From assembly GCF_025909975.1 (NCBI RefSeq), contig NZ_JAPCIO010000003.1:62001-126000 (forward strand): a stretch of DNA of 64,000 bases. Reading direction: 5' to 3'. A program made the translations under genes and the position numbers. Below, one piece after another: positions 41,955-50,449 of the stretch. The stretch comes from Flavobacterium lacisediminis. Its GTDB lineage: Bacteria > Bacteroidota > Bacteroidia > Flavobacteriales > Flavobacteriaceae. Numbering within the stretch: position 1 is the first letter of the stretch; each line of letters opens with the position of its first letter. The notes under the pieces were generated by a model. The model saw nothing but the letters and a program-made list of their open reading frames with translations, ran no database searches and was not told where the DNA came from.

Positions 41955-43433
41955 TTAGTATGCCTTAGCAAAAAGAACCCTTCCTTTAGACGGAGCGCCA
42001 GTAAACATACAGCTTCCAGCCTCTTCTACTCTATCTAAAGCAATACATCTAATGGTTGCTTTTGTTAGCTCTTTTATCTTTTCTTCTGTTTCTGCAGTAC
42101 CATCCCAATGTGCAGCTAAGAAGCCTCCTTTGGTTTCTAACAACTCTTTAAATTCATCGAAAGAATTCACTTCAGTTATGTGGGTATCTCTGTATTCCAA
42201 TGCTTTAGCAAACATATCATTTTGAATAGTTTCTAATAAATTTTGAATATACGATGCTACTCCCTGTTTAGAAACTACTTCTTTTGATAAATTATCTCTA
42301 CGAGCGATTTCATAAGTTCCGTTTTCTAAATCGTTTGGTCCAAGAGCAATTCTTACCGGAACCCCTTTTAATTCCCATTCTGCAAATTTGAATCCTGGTT
42401 TTTGAGTATCTCTATTATCATATTTAACTGAAATACCTAATTTTCGAAGTTCAGCAGTTAAAATATTTACTTGCTCTGAAATTGCATCAAACTGCTCATC
42501 TGTCTTATATATAGGAACAATAACCACTTGAATAGGAGCTAAATTTGGAGGCAAAACCAATCCTTTATCATCAGAATGCGTCATTACTAAAGCACCCATT
42601 AAACGTGTTGAAACTCCCCAAGAAGTTCCCCAAACGTGTTCTTGTTTTCCTTCTTTATTAGCAAATTTTACATCAAAAGCTTTGGCAAAATTTTGACCTA
42701 AAAAGTGAGAAGTTCCCGCTTGCAAAGCTTTTCCATCTTGCATTAACGCTTCAATACAATACGTTTCATCTGCACCAGCAAAACGCTCCGTTTCTGTTTT
42801 TAATCCTTTAATTACCGGAATTGCCATGAAATTTTGAACAAAATCAGCGTACACATTCATCATTTTTTCAGACTCTTCAATCGCTTCTTGACGAGTAGCG
42901 TGAGCCGTATGCCCTTCTTGCCATAAAAACTCAGCAGTTCTTAAAAACAAACGCGTTCTCATTTCCCAACGAACCACATTTGCCCATTGATTAATTAATA
43001 AAGGTAAGTCTCTATACGATTGCACCCATCCTTTATAGGTCGACCAAATAATAGCTTCACTTGTAGGACGAACTATTAATTCTTCTTCTAATTTCGCATT
43101 CGGGTCTACCATTAATTTACCTGGTCTTTCCTCGTCGTTTTTCAAACGATAATGCGTCACAATGGCACACTCTTTAGCAAATCCTTCTGCATTTTTTTCT
43201 TCTGCTTCAAACATGCTTTTTGGAACAAACAAGGGGAAATAAGCATTACTATGTCCAGTTTCTTTAAACATTCTATCTAATTCAGCTTGCATTTTTTCCC
43301 AAATTGCATAGCCATATGGCTTAATCACCATACACCCTCTAACACCTGAATTCTCTGCTAAATCAGCCTTTACGACTAGTTCGTTATACCATTTGGAATA
43401 ATCTTCCGCTCTTGTAGTTAAGTTCTTGCTCAT
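41955..43433 (-). CDS. proS: Prolyl-tRNA synthetase (short, eukaryote/archaeal-like type)
   Basis: From the ATG at 43433 ([20 protein letters not shown]) the product has 492 residues. The 19-residue upstream extension is rejected as it lacks similarity to the usual N-terminus. [16 protein letters not shown] and [14 protein letters not shown] (motif 1 region), [15 protein letters not shown], and [16 protein letters not shown] (motif 2) mark class II Pro[19 protein letters not shown] and the terminal ARCVA..C region ([20 protein letters not shown]) are of the ProS-type 3 lineage without the editing insert. It charges tRNA-Pro. Confidence 0.95.
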   Translation of the reverse strand: MSKNLTTRAEDYSKWYNELVVKADLAENSGVRGCMVIKPYGYAIWEKMQAELDRMFKETGHSNAYFPLFVPKSMFEAEEKNAEGFAKECAIVTHYRLKNDEERPGKLMVDPNAKLEEELIVRPTSEAIIWSTYKGWVQSYRDLPLLINQWANVVRWEMRTRLFLRTAEFLWQEGHTAHATRQEAIEESEKMMNVYADFVQNFMAIPVIKGLKTETERFAGADETYCIEALMQDGKALQAGTSHFLGQNFAKAFDVKFANKEGKQEHVWGTSWGVSTRLMGALVMTHSDDKGLVLPPNLAPIQVVIVPIYKTDEQFDAISEQVNILTAELRKLGISVKYDNRDTQKPGFKFAEWELKGVPVRIALGPNDLENGTYEIARRDNLSKEVVSKQGVASYIQNLLETIQNDMFAKALEYRDTHITEVNSFDEFKELLETKGGFLAAHWDGTAETEEKIKELTKATIRCIALDRVEEAGSCMFTGAPSKGRVLFAKAY

Positions 43434-43497
43434 TATGAATATTTTGGCACAAAAATTGTTTGTATAAATTTTAACTAATTTGTTTGGCAAAAATAGT

Positions 43498-43505
43498 TAA
43501 ATTTG
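43498..43505 (+). promoter_or_regulatory. -7 element of the Trp/Gly-rich lipoprotein gene
   Basis: TAAATTTG fits TAnnTTTG and lies 29 bp before the ATG at 43535. Confidence 0.45.
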
Positions 43506-43534
43506 AAGTGTCCAACAATAAAAAAATAAGAGTT

Positions 43535-44488
43535 ATGAAAACTTATTACTTGATTACCCAAAAAAATGCCATGTTTTCTTTGTTTGGATTATTGGCAATA
43601 ATCACAACATCATGTGGTTCCTATCAAAATGCATCCTATTATGACGATGGTGTTTACACCACTTCTGAAAAACAAAAAATAGTAGTTGTTGAAGATAATT
43701 CACAAAACAACAATGCATATTCTCAAAAATTTAAAGAAATGCAGAATGACTACGTCTACTATTCTGAAGATGGTACTGAGCAAAAAGACAGCGTTGTAAC
43801 TGTCTACGACAACCAATATAGCAACAACAACAATGCCGACTGGGGAAATAATGCAACCGAAGTAACCATCAATTACTACAATAACGATTACGGCTGGAAC
43901 AACTGGTATTCTCCATATTGGGGATTAGGTTGGAACTGGGGATGGAATTCTTGGTATGGCCCAAATTGGGGATGGGGATGGAATTCTTGGTATGGCGCAG
44001 GCTGGGGATGGAATTCTTGGTACGGTCCTGGATGGGGATGGAATGGTTATTATGGCCCAGGATGGGGAGGATACTATGGAGCAGGCTGGGGATACAATGG
44101 CTACTATGGAAATAATGTTTCATACAACCATGGTCGTAGAGGCGGAAATGGATACTACAATAATGGAGGAGGTAGAACTTCAAACCGTTCAAACACGCCA
44201 CGCCCTAGCTTTGATAATAGAAATAATAATCCTAGATCACACAATGCAACACCAAGATCTAATACAACTACACCAAGATCTCAAAATACAACACCTAGAG
44301 AAGGTACATACACACCAAGAACAAATACACAATCACCAAGAACATCAACTCCTAGAGACAACAGTTCTTCTCCAAGAAGCAATAACTATTCTTCACCAAG
44401 AAGCTCTTCAGGAGGAAGTTTTGGGGGTGGTAGCTTCGGTGGCGGAGGTCGCTCTGGCGGCGGAGGCGGTAGAGGCGGCAGAGGTTAA
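43535..44488 (+). CDS. Low-complexity envelope lipoprotein with Trp/Gly-rich and Thr-Pro-Arg repeats
   Basis: The ATG at 43535 is preferred over 43484, because the lipoprotein signal (FSLFGLLAIITTSCGS) then begins near residue 12 and the earlier start overlaps the promoter. Mature Cys is at residue 27. Three parts follow: an acidic/Asn-rich region (about 30-115), a Trp/Gly/Tyr region (about 118-190, with GWNSWYGP-type repeats) and a TPRSN-type repeat tail. The protein ends in a Gly/Arg-rich stretch (GGGGGRGGRG). The composition suggests a flexible surface or cell-wall-binding protein; no enzyme motif is present. The OmpP1 gene follows 29 bp later. Confidence 0.75.
   Translation: MKTYYLITQKNAMFSLFGLLAIITTSCGSYQNASYYDDGVYTTSEKQKIVVVEDNSQNNNAYSQKFKEMQNDYVYYSEDGTEQKDSVVTVYDNQYSNNNNADWGNNATEVTINYYNNDYGWNNWYSPYWGLGWNWGWNSWYGPNWGWGWNSWYGAGWGWNSWYGPGWGWNGYYGPGWGGYYGAGWGYNGYYGNNVSYNHGRRGGNGYYNNGGGRTSNRSNTPRPSFDNRNNNPRSHNATPRSNTTTPRSQNTTPREGTYTPRTNTQSPRTSTPRDNSSSPRSNNYSSPRSSSGGSFGGGSFGGGGRSGGGGGRGGRG
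43918..44110. repeat. Minisatellite encoding GWNSWYG repeats
   Basis: The word gatggaattcttggta recurs at about 43941, 43977 and 44007, with a decayed fourth copy near 44037, in units of 30-36 bp. These encode the Trp/Gly-rich part of the lipoprotein. All indels are multiples of three, so the frame is kept. Confidence 0.7.
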
Positions 44489-44517
44489 TTAAAACACTAA
44501 AGATTAAAAAAATTGAA

Positions 44518-46065
44518 ATGAAAAAATTATTCTTATCCATAATTTTTGGTAGTTCTTTATTGGCTACTGCACAAGAAACTACTACTAATGATGCTTTACG
44601 ATATGCCGTAAATAATTTAACTGGAACTGCTCGATTCAGAGCTATGAGTGGTGCTTTTGGTGCAGTTGGCGGAGACTTATCATCTATAAATGTAAATCCA
44701 GCAGGTTCATTATTTTTTAACAATAACTTTGCAAGTATTACTGCAAGTAATTTAAATGCTCACAATCGCTCTGATTATTTTGGAACTAGAACTAAAGAAA
44801 ATAATAGCACATTAGATTTAAATCAATTGGGTGCTGTTTTAATTTTTAATGACGGTTCTGGAAAATCTGATTGGTCAAAAATTGCTGTTGGATTAAACTA
44901 TGATAGCACAAATAATTTTGACAATAGCATCTTTTCAGCAGGGGTTAATCCTAACAATTCTATTGGAAGTTATTTTATAGATAAAGCACAAGGGTTACCA
45001 TTAGAATTCATGCAATTACAACCTGGAGAAACTGTATCGCAATTATATTCTTATTTAGGAGAAACAGGTGGATTAGGTTTTCCTGCACAACAAGCAATGC
45101 TAGGATACCAAGCCTATTTATTTGAAGCTTTTGATGACTCCGACCCAAACAATGTTGATTATTACACTAATGTTCCAACCGGAGGAAATTACTATCACGA
45201 AAACTATGTGCAAACATCTGGTTTTACTGGAAAACTGACTGCCAATGTCGCAACTGCATATAAAAACAAATTATTTTTAGGATTGAATTTAAATGCTCAT
45301 TTTACTGATTATTTAAAATCAACTTCAGTATATGAAGGAAACAACAACCCTTTATACTCTTCTGGATTGACAGTTACCGATATCCAATTTGATAATGAAT
45401 TATATACTTATGGAACAGGATTCTCTATGAATGTAGGTGCAATTTACAAATTCACAGATAACTTTAGAGCTGGTATTGCTTATGAATCACCAACATGGTA
45501 TAATTTAAATGACGAATTATCTCAACGTTTAATTGTAAGAACTACAGATGGAACAAATAATTATCAAGACGTTGTAGATCCTAATGTTATCAATATTTAT
45601 GAAAGCTACAAAATTCAAACACCAAGTAAATGGACTTTTAGCGGTGCATATATCTTTGGAAAAAAAGGCTTAATAAGTATTGATTACGCAACAAAAGATT
45701 ACAGTAATATTAAATTCAAACCTACAAACGACAGCTTCTTTAGCGATTTAAATAATCAAATGAGCAATCAATTTAAAAACTCATATGAATTAAGAATTGG
45801 TGGAGAGTACAAAATAAAACAATGGAGCCTTCGTGGAGGTTATCGTTTTGAAGAAAGTCCATACAAAGTTAATTTCGCAATGAGTGATTTAATTGGATAT
45901 TCAGCCGGATTGGGTTATAATTTTGGAGAAAGCAGGTTAGATTTAGCCTACGCAAACGACCATAGAAACTACAATGTTGCCCTAGTATCTTCTGGAATGA
46001 ATGATGCCGCAAGAATTAGAACCACTAATAACAATATAACTATTACTTATTCTGTAAATTTCTAA
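44518..46065 (+). CDS. OmpP1/FadL-family outer-membrane transport protein
   Basis: The 515-residue protein has a signal peptide (KKLFLSIIFGSSLLATAQ). The mature part starts with the FadL-type hatch region (LRYAVNNLTGTARFRAMSGAFGAVGGDLSSINVNPAGSL, split over residues 27-65). It ends in a beta-barrel with alternating aromatic strands and a terminal Phe (NNNITITYSVNF) recognised by the BAM complex. The family imports hydrophobic substrates. In this lineage genes of this type are also called hemin receptors, without proof. Confidence 0.9.
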   Translation: MKKLFLSIIFGSSLLATAQETTTNDALRYAVNNLTGTARFRAMSGAFGAVGGDLSSINVNPAGSLFFNNNFASITASNLNAHNRSDYFGTRTKENNSTLDLNQLGAVLIFNDGSGKSDWSKIAVGLNYDSTNNFDNSIFSAGVNPNNSIGSYFIDKAQGLPLEFMQLQPGETVSQLYSYLGETGGLGFPAQQAMLGYQAYLFEAFDDSDPNNVDYYTNVPTGGNYYHENYVQTSGFTGKLTANVATAYKNKLFLGLNLNAHFTDYLKSTSVYEGNNNPLYSSGLTVTDIQFDNELYTYGTGFSMNVGAIYKFTDNFRAGIAYESPTWYNLNDELSQRLIVRTTDGTNNYQDVVDPNVINIYESYKIQTPSKWTFSGAYIFGKKGLISIDYATKDYSNIKFKPTNDSFFSDLNNQMSNQFKNSYELRIGGEYKIKQWSLRGGYRFEESPYKVNFAMSDLIGYSAGLGYNFGESRLDLAYANDHRNYNVALVSSGMNDAARIRTTNNNITITYSVNF

Positions 46066-46084
46066 GTAATAAACAAAACTACAC

Positions 46085-46119
46085 AAAACCACTTCTTCAA
46101 CCGAAGTGGTTTTTTTTTA
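46085..46119 (+). terminator. Terminator after the OmpP1 gene
   Basis: AAAACCACTTC pairs with GAAGTGGTTTT over a 7-nt loop, followed by six T. It lies 19 bp past the stop codon. Confidence 0.88.
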
Positions 46120-46146
46120 TGACTAAACCATAACAACTAGACCCTA

Positions 46147-46190
46147 TGGAAGCGACATCCCGCCTTGGTGGATATAGCGGACAGCGGGAC
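46147..46190. repeat. GC-rich inverted repeat element
   Basis: TCCCGC (46158-46163) and GCGGGA (46184-46189) enclose 'cttggtggatatagcggaca'. The block is far more GC-rich than its surroundings. It resembles short intergenic repeats often seen in Flavobacterium; membership in a family is an inference, as only one copy is in this window. Confidence 0.45.
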
Positions 46191-46241
46191 CAAAACATTA
46201 AAAAATTCCCAAACGCTGGTGCTTCTACTAATTATTTTATG

Positions 46242-46249
46242 TAATTTTG
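46242..46249 (+). promoter_or_regulatory. -7 element of rimO
   Basis: TAATTTTG fits TAnnTTTG, 18 bp before the ATG at 46268. It overlaps the TTG at 46247 where the longest frame would begin. Confidence 0.55.
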
Positions 46250-46267
46250 CACCTCAAATTTAAAAGC

Positions 46268-47572
46268 ATGAGAACCAAATCGTTAAAGAAAAATAAAATC
46301 AATGTAATTACACTTGGATGTTCTAAAAACACTTACGATAGTGAGGTTTTGATGGGACAACTAAAAGCCAATGGAAAAGATGTAGCACACGAAGAAGAAG
46401 GCAATATCGTAGTAATTAACACTTGCGGTTTTATTGACAATGCAAAGGAAGAATCGGTAAATACGATTTTGGAATACGTGGACAAAAAAGATCAAGGATT
46501 AGTTGATAAAGTTTTTGTTACTGGATGTTTATCAGAAAGATACCGCCCTGATTTAGAGAAAGAAATTCCAGATGTAGACCAATATTTTGGCACAACTGAA
46601 TTACCTCTTTTATTGAAAGCTTTAGGAGCAGATTACAAACATGAATTATTAGGAGAACGTTTAACTACAACTCCAAAAAACTATGCGTATTTAAAAATTG
46701 CTGAAGGTTGCGATAGACCTTGTAGTTTTTGCGCTATTCCTTTAATGCGTGGTATGCACGTTTCGCAACCTATTGAAAAACTGGTTAGAGAAGCAGAAGG
46801 TTTAGCTAAAAAAGGCGTAAAAGAACTAATCTTAATCGCTCAAGATTTAACGTATTATGGTTTGGATTTGTACAAAAAGCGTAATCTTGCCGAACTATTA
46901 GAAAACCTAGCAAAAGTGGAAGGTATCGAATGGATTCGTTTGCATTATGCTTTTCCTAGTGGCTTCCCAATGGATGTTTTAGATTTGATGAAGCGCGAAC
47001 CAAAAATTTGTAATTATATTGATATTCCTTTGCAACACATTTCAGATGACATTTTAAAATCTATGAAACGTGGAACGACAAAAGAAAAAACAACAAAATT
47101 ATTACAAGAATTTAGAGAACGCGTCCCAGGAATGACAATTAGAACGACTTTAATTGTGGGTTATCCGGGAGAGACTCAAAAAGATTTTGAAATCCTACGT
47201 GATTGGGTTCAAGAAATGAAATTCGAACGTTTAGGTTGCTTTACCTATTCACATGAAGAAAACACAGGTGCTTTTGCATTAGAAGATGATGTACCTCAAG
47301 AAGTAAAACAAGCACGTGCTGCTGAAATTATGGATTTACAGTCGCAAATTTCTTGGGATTTGAATCAGGAGAAAATTGGACAAACATTCAAATGTGTTAT
47401 CGACAGAAAAGAAGGACAATATTTCATCGGAAGAACCGAATTTGATAGTCCGGATGTAGATAATGAAGTACTTGTAGATGCTTCAAAATACTATTTAAAA
47501 ACCGGTGATTTTGTGAATTTAAAAGTAACAGATGCCACGGAATTTGATTTATATGCTGAGCCTATAAATTAA
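46268..47572 (+). CDS. rimO: Ribosomal protein uS12 methylthiotransferase RimO
   Basis: From the ATG at 46268 the product has 434 residues. The N-terminal UPF0004 domain has NVITLGCSKNTYDSEVLMG and NTCGFI, with the Cys ligands of the auxiliary 4Fe-4S cluster. The radical SAM core has AEGCDRPCSFCAIP (CxxxCxxC). The C-terminal TRAM domain carries IGQTFKCVIDRKEGQYFIGR. It adds a methylthio group to Asp89 of S12. The start at 46247 is rejected because it lies in the promoter. Confidence 0.96.
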   Translation: MRTKSLKKNKINVITLGCSKNTYDSEVLMGQLKANGKDVAHEEEGNIVVINTCGFIDNAKEESVNTILEYVDKKDQGLVDKVFVTGCLSERYRPDLEKEIPDVDQYFGTTELPLLLKALGADYKHELLGERLTTTPKNYAYLKIAEGCDRPCSFCAIPLMRGMHVSQPIEKLVREAEGLAKKGVKELILIAQDLTYYGLDLYKKRNLAELLENLAKVEGIEWIRLHYAFPSGFPMDVLDLMKREPKICNYIDIPLQHISDDILKSMKRGTTKEKTTKLLQEFRERVPGMTIRTTLIVGYPGETQKDFEILRDWVQEMKFERLGCFTYSHEENTGAFALEDDVPQEVKQARAAEIMDLQSQISWDLNQEKIGQTFKCVIDRKEGQYFIGRTEFDSPDVDNEVLVDASKYYLKTGDFVNLKVTDATEFDLYAEPIN

Positions 47573-47577
47573 ATCAA

Positions 47578-48567
47578 ATGGATTCATTATCACAAATTGT
47601 TCTAGGTGCAGCAACTTTTGCTTTAATAAAAGACAAAGAAATTGGAAAAAAATCTTTGTTGTATGGTGCTATACTTGGAACAATTCCTGATTTAGATGTT
47701 TTAATAAATCCTTTTTTTAATACTATTGAAGAATTATCGATTCATCGATCATTTTCGCATTCTATATTTTTTTTAATATTATTAAGTCTACTATTTGCAA
47801 AATGGTTTTCTATAAAATACAAAACGTCTTATAAAACGTGGTTCTTAGCAAGTTTTTTAGCTTTATTTACTCATCCATTATTAGACATTTGCACAACTTA
47901 TGGCACTCGAATATTATATCCTTTAAGCAAATCTTTCTATAGTTTAGACAATGTTTTTGTAATTGATCCCTTATATACGATTTGGTTATTAATAGGCTGT
48001 ATAACTTTACTCTTATTAAAAAGAAATAATCCAAAAAGACAACTTATCATTAAATGGTCATTAGCTATATCTACATTTTATTTACTAGTAGGATTATGTA
48101 TTAATATCTTTGTAACTAATCACTTTAGGAATGAATTATTAAGACAACATATTTCCTATGAAAAAATTAAAGTTGTCCCTACTCCTTTCAATACAATTCT
48201 GTGGCAAGTAATTGTAAAAACTAATGATGGTTTATATTTTTCTGATTACAGTTTATTTGATTCAAAAAAAACAACAGATTTTATTTTTGAAAAAAACGAC
48301 GCCCAATTTATAGCAGAAAAAAAGAAAATAAAAGAATTAGAACCATTTTTCAATTTTACAGAAGGCTACGAATTAGCAAAAAAAGAAAATAATAAAATGG
48401 TTATTTACGGCACTAAATTTGGACCACTTAACATGCAAAATGGCAAAACTCATTTTATTTTTCCTCTTACATTCAATGAAGATGGCACCTATATTTTAGA
48501 ACAGAAAAGGCCTAAAGATTTTAAAAAAATATTTAAAAGAATATTTAACCGTTTGAAAGGTAATTAA
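47578..48567 (+). CDS. YdjM-type membrane-bound metal-dependent hydrolase family protein
   Basis: The 329-residue protein begins MDSLSQIVLGAATFALIKDKEIG. LYGAILGTIPDLDVLIN and HRSFSHSIFFLILLSL follow, the PDLD and HRxxSHS pattern of PF04307 (YdjM/YbcI). Four or five membrane helices make up the first 180 residues. A soluble C-terminal domain of about 140 residues follows. The enzymatic activity of the family is unproven. The gene starts 5 bp after rimO. Confidence 0.85.
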   Translation: MDSLSQIVLGAATFALIKDKEIGKKSLLYGAILGTIPDLDVLINPFFNTIEELSIHRSFSHSIFFLILLSLLFAKWFSIKYKTSYKTWFLASFLALFTHPLLDICTTYGTRILYPLSKSFYSLDNVFVIDPLYTIWLLIGCITLLLLKRNNPKRQLIIKWSLAISTFYLLVGLCINIFVTNHFRNELLRQHISYEKIKVVPTPFNTILWQVIVKTNDGLYFSDYSLFDSKKTTDFIFEKNDAQFIAEKKKIKELEPFFNFTEGYELAKKENNKMVIYGTKFGPLNMQNGKTHFIFPLTFNEDGTYILEQKRPKDFKKIFKRIFNRLKGN

Positions 48568-48601
48568 CGGTTTTACTTTATCCAAGGATTTTTTATTTGA
48601 A

Positions 48602-48615
48602 ATGACAAATATCAT
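48602..48615. promoter_or_regulatory. Crp/Fnr-like palindrome upstream of the ydcH-like gene
   Basis: ATGACAAATATCAT is a near-perfect palindrome, centred 33 bp upstream of the centre of the -7 element at 48638-48645, i.e. about position -41 from the start of transcription. An almost identical site lies at 50424-50437 at the same distance from the -7 of the CstB-like gene. The regulator is inferred; none is encoded in the window. Confidence 0.6.
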
Positions 48616-48637
48616 ATCTGCGACTTTTTTTTATTAC

Positions 48638-48645
48638 TAATTTTG
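48638..48645 (+). promoter_or_regulatory. -7 element of the ydcH-like gene
   Basis: TAATTTTG fits TAnnTTTG, 26 bp before the ATG. No TTG -33 element is found at the right spacing, which fits an activator-dependent promoter. Confidence 0.6.
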
Positions 48646-48671
48646 AGTATAGAAATTTAAAAACCAGCATT

Positions 48672-48908
48672 ATGATAACTAAACATCCTATTTACCAAGA
48701 TTTCCCTGAATACGCAGACAAGATTAAAGACCTGTTTCATAATAATGATGAATTTCAGGTTTTATTGCACTCTTACTCAGAGTTAGATGACAAAATTTAC
48801 AAAATAGAAACCGATGAAGAACTTGCAATGGATGATGAATTATCACATCTAAGAAAAGATCGTGTGTTTTTAAAAGATGAGATTTATAATTTTTTAAAAG
48901 ATAGCTAG
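48672..48908 (+). CDS. YdcH (DUF465) family small protein
   Basis: The 78-residue all-helical, strongly acidic and charged protein has HPIYQDFPEYADKIKDLFHNN, then FQVLLHSYSELDDKIYKIE. It ends with HLRKDRVFLKDEIYNFLK, the layout of the DUF465 coiled-coil family. The function is unknown. It has its own promoter with a Crp/Fnr-like site, and a perfect bidirectional terminator follows. Confidence 0.85.
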   Translation: MITKHPIYQDFPEYADKIKDLFHNNDEFQVLLHSYSELDDKIYKIETDEELAMDDELSHLRKDRVFLKDEIYNFLKDS

Positions 48909-48922
48909 AATCCTATTTATAC

Positions 48923-48952
48923 AAAAAAATCCGCTTTAAAGCGGATTTTTTG
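48923..48952. terminator. Bidirectional terminator between the ydcH-like and CstB-like genes
   Basis: AAAATCCGCTTT/AAAGCGGATTTT is a perfect palindrome (48926-48949) flanked by A and T runs. It ends both the plus-strand ydcH-like gene and the minus-strand CstB-like gene. Confidence 0.88.
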
Positions 48953-48954
48953 TT

Positions 48955-50373
48955 TTACAATAATGTTGACGGGCATACATAAGTTGTTTTAGGGAGTTGA
49001 GTTGTTTTTACTATCTCATTAAAACCTCCTGAAACATCTACAAAACTATCAAAGCCTCGTTGTTTTAATATTGAAGCTGCAATCATACTTCTGTAACCAC
49101 CAGCACAATAGATTACAAAAGGCTTCTCTTTTGGGAAACTGGATATTTTTTCATTTAACTGATTTAAAGGAATATTGACAGAATCTAATAAATGCTCCGA
49201 ATCAAATTCACTCTTTTTACGAACATCAAATAATGGTAAATCTTCTGTTTGATGCATTGCTTCTAGTTGTTCGCCAGTAATTCTTTTTAAAGAATCTGTT
49301 TCTTTTCCTTTTTGTTTCCATGATTCAAAACCACCTTCCAAATATCCAATCGTATTATCATACCCAACTCTAGAAAGGCGAATCATGCATTCTTCTTCTC
49401 TTCCAGGTTCAGTTACCAATAGAATAGCTTGATTGATATCAGTTATCATCTCTCCTACCCACATAGCAAAACTACCATCAATACCAATATTAATACTGTT
49501 TGGAATAAATGCTTTAGCAAAATCATTTGCGTTTCTTGTATCTAAAATTAAAGCACCAGATACATTGGCTAATGTTTCAAAATCAGTTGGGTTAAGTGGT
49601 CGCCTTGCTTTTTCGATTACCTTATCTAACGATTCATATCCTTTTAAATTAAGCAATACATTTTTAGGAAAATAGCTTGGTGGAGTTGTCAATCCTGTTA
49701 ATAATTCGTCTACAAATTCATCTTCAGTCATATCTGGTCGTAACGCATAGTTAGTACGCTTCTGATTTCCCAAAGTATCTGTTGTTTCTTTACTCATGTT
49801 TTTACCACATGCACTTCCTGCACCATGATTTGGATACACAATTAAATCATCTGAAAGTGGCATGATTTTCTCTCGAAGTGAATGATACAAATGACGTGCT
49901 AATTTATCTTGTGTCAAATCGGCAATAACGTGTTGGGCTAAATCAGGACGCCCAACATCTCCAATAAACAAAGTATCGCCTGATATAATTCCATGTTCCT
50001 TATCATTTTCATCAATCAACAAATACGTTGTACTTTCCATGGTATGACCAGGTGTATGAATGACTTTTATTTTATAATTTCCAATAGTAAAAATCTGACC
50101 ATCGGTGGCAATTAAAGCTTCGTAATTAGGTTTTGCTGTTGGCCCAAAAACTATTTGAGCTCCCGTTTTCGATTTTAAATCCAAATGACCACTAACAAAA
50201 TCGGCATGAAAATGCGTTTCAAAAACATATTTGATTTTGGCATTATCTTTTTTGGCACGATCGATATAAGGTTGTACTTCTCTAAGTGGATCAAAAATAG
50301 CTGCTTCACCATTATTCTCAACATAATAAGCTGCATGAGCAATGCAACCCGTGTAAATCTGTTCTACTTTCAT
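48955..50373 (-). CDS. CstB-like persulfide dioxygenase with pseudo-rhodanese and rhodanese domains
   Basis: The protein has 472 residues. The MBL domain (about 1-240) has ETHFHADFVSGHLDL, VIHTPGHTMES, SGDTLFIGDVGRPDL and YPNHGAGSACGKNM, the iron-dependent persulfide-dioxygenase type. The first rhodanese domain (about 265-355) has LDTRNANDFAKAFIPNSINI but lacks the active-site Cys (LLVTEPGREEECM). The second (about 375-460) has it (VIYCAGGYRSM). The same three-part plan is known from CstB of Staphylococcus aureus, which oxidises persulfides and makes thiosulfate. It would detoxify sulfide or persulfide in the cytoplasm. A Crp/Fnr-like site lies upstream. Confidence 0.9.
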   Translation of the reverse strand: MKVEQIYTGCIAHAAYYVENNGEAAIFDPLREVQPYIDRAKKDNAKIKYVFETHFHADFVSGHLDLKSKTGAQIVFGPTAKPNYEALIATDGQIFTIGNYKIKVIHTPGHTMESTTYLLIDENDKEHGIISGDTLFIGDVGRPDLAQHVIADLTQDKLARHLYHSLREKIMPLSDDLIVYPNHGAGSACGKNMSKETTDTLGNQKRTNYALRPDMTEDEFVDELLTGLTTPPSYFPKNVLLNLKGYESLDKVIEKARRPLNPTDFETLANVSGALILDTRNANDFAKAFIPNSINIGIDGSFAMWVGEMITDINQAILLVTEPGREEECMIRLSRVGYDNTIGYLEGGFESWKQKGKETDSLKRITGEQLEAMHQTEDLPLFDVRKKSEFDSEHLLDSVNIPLNQLNEKISSFPKEKPFVIYCAGGYRSMIAASILKQRGFDSFVDVSGGFNEIVKTTQLPKTTYVCPSTLL

Positions 50374-50393
50374 GACATAACTTTTAGAAGTTA

Positions 50394-50401
50394 CGAATTT
50401 A
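50394..50401 (-). promoter_or_regulatory. -7-like element of the CstB-like gene
   Basis: TAAATTCG on the minus strand resembles TAnnTTTG with one mismatch and lies 20 bp before the ATG. Its centre is 33 bp from the palindrome at 50424-50437. The weak core fits activator dependence. Confidence 0.5.
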
Positions 50402-50423
50402 CATTCTACACATTAGTTGTAAA

Positions 50424-50437
50424 ATGATAAATATCAT
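50424..50437. promoter_or_regulatory. Crp/Fnr-like palindrome upstream of the CstB-like gene
   Basis: ATGATAAATATCAT is a perfect palindrome (ATGATA-AA-TATCAT). It differs by one base from the site at 48602-48615 and lies at the same 33-bp centre-to-centre distance from the -7 element. It would be read as an activator site near -41. Confidence 0.6.
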
Positions 50438-50449
50438 GAACGCATAGAA

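Noticed and set aside
43956-44492. Long overlapping plus-strand frame inside the Trp/Gly-rich lipoprotein gene
   Set aside because: It arises because the repetitive DNA lacks stops in a second frame. The other frame has a lipoprotein signal and natural start; this one has none.
50394-50401. Treating TAAATTCG as a full consensus -7 element
   Set aside because: It has one mismatch to TAnnTTTG; it is kept only as a -7-like element because of its matched spacing to the palindrome.
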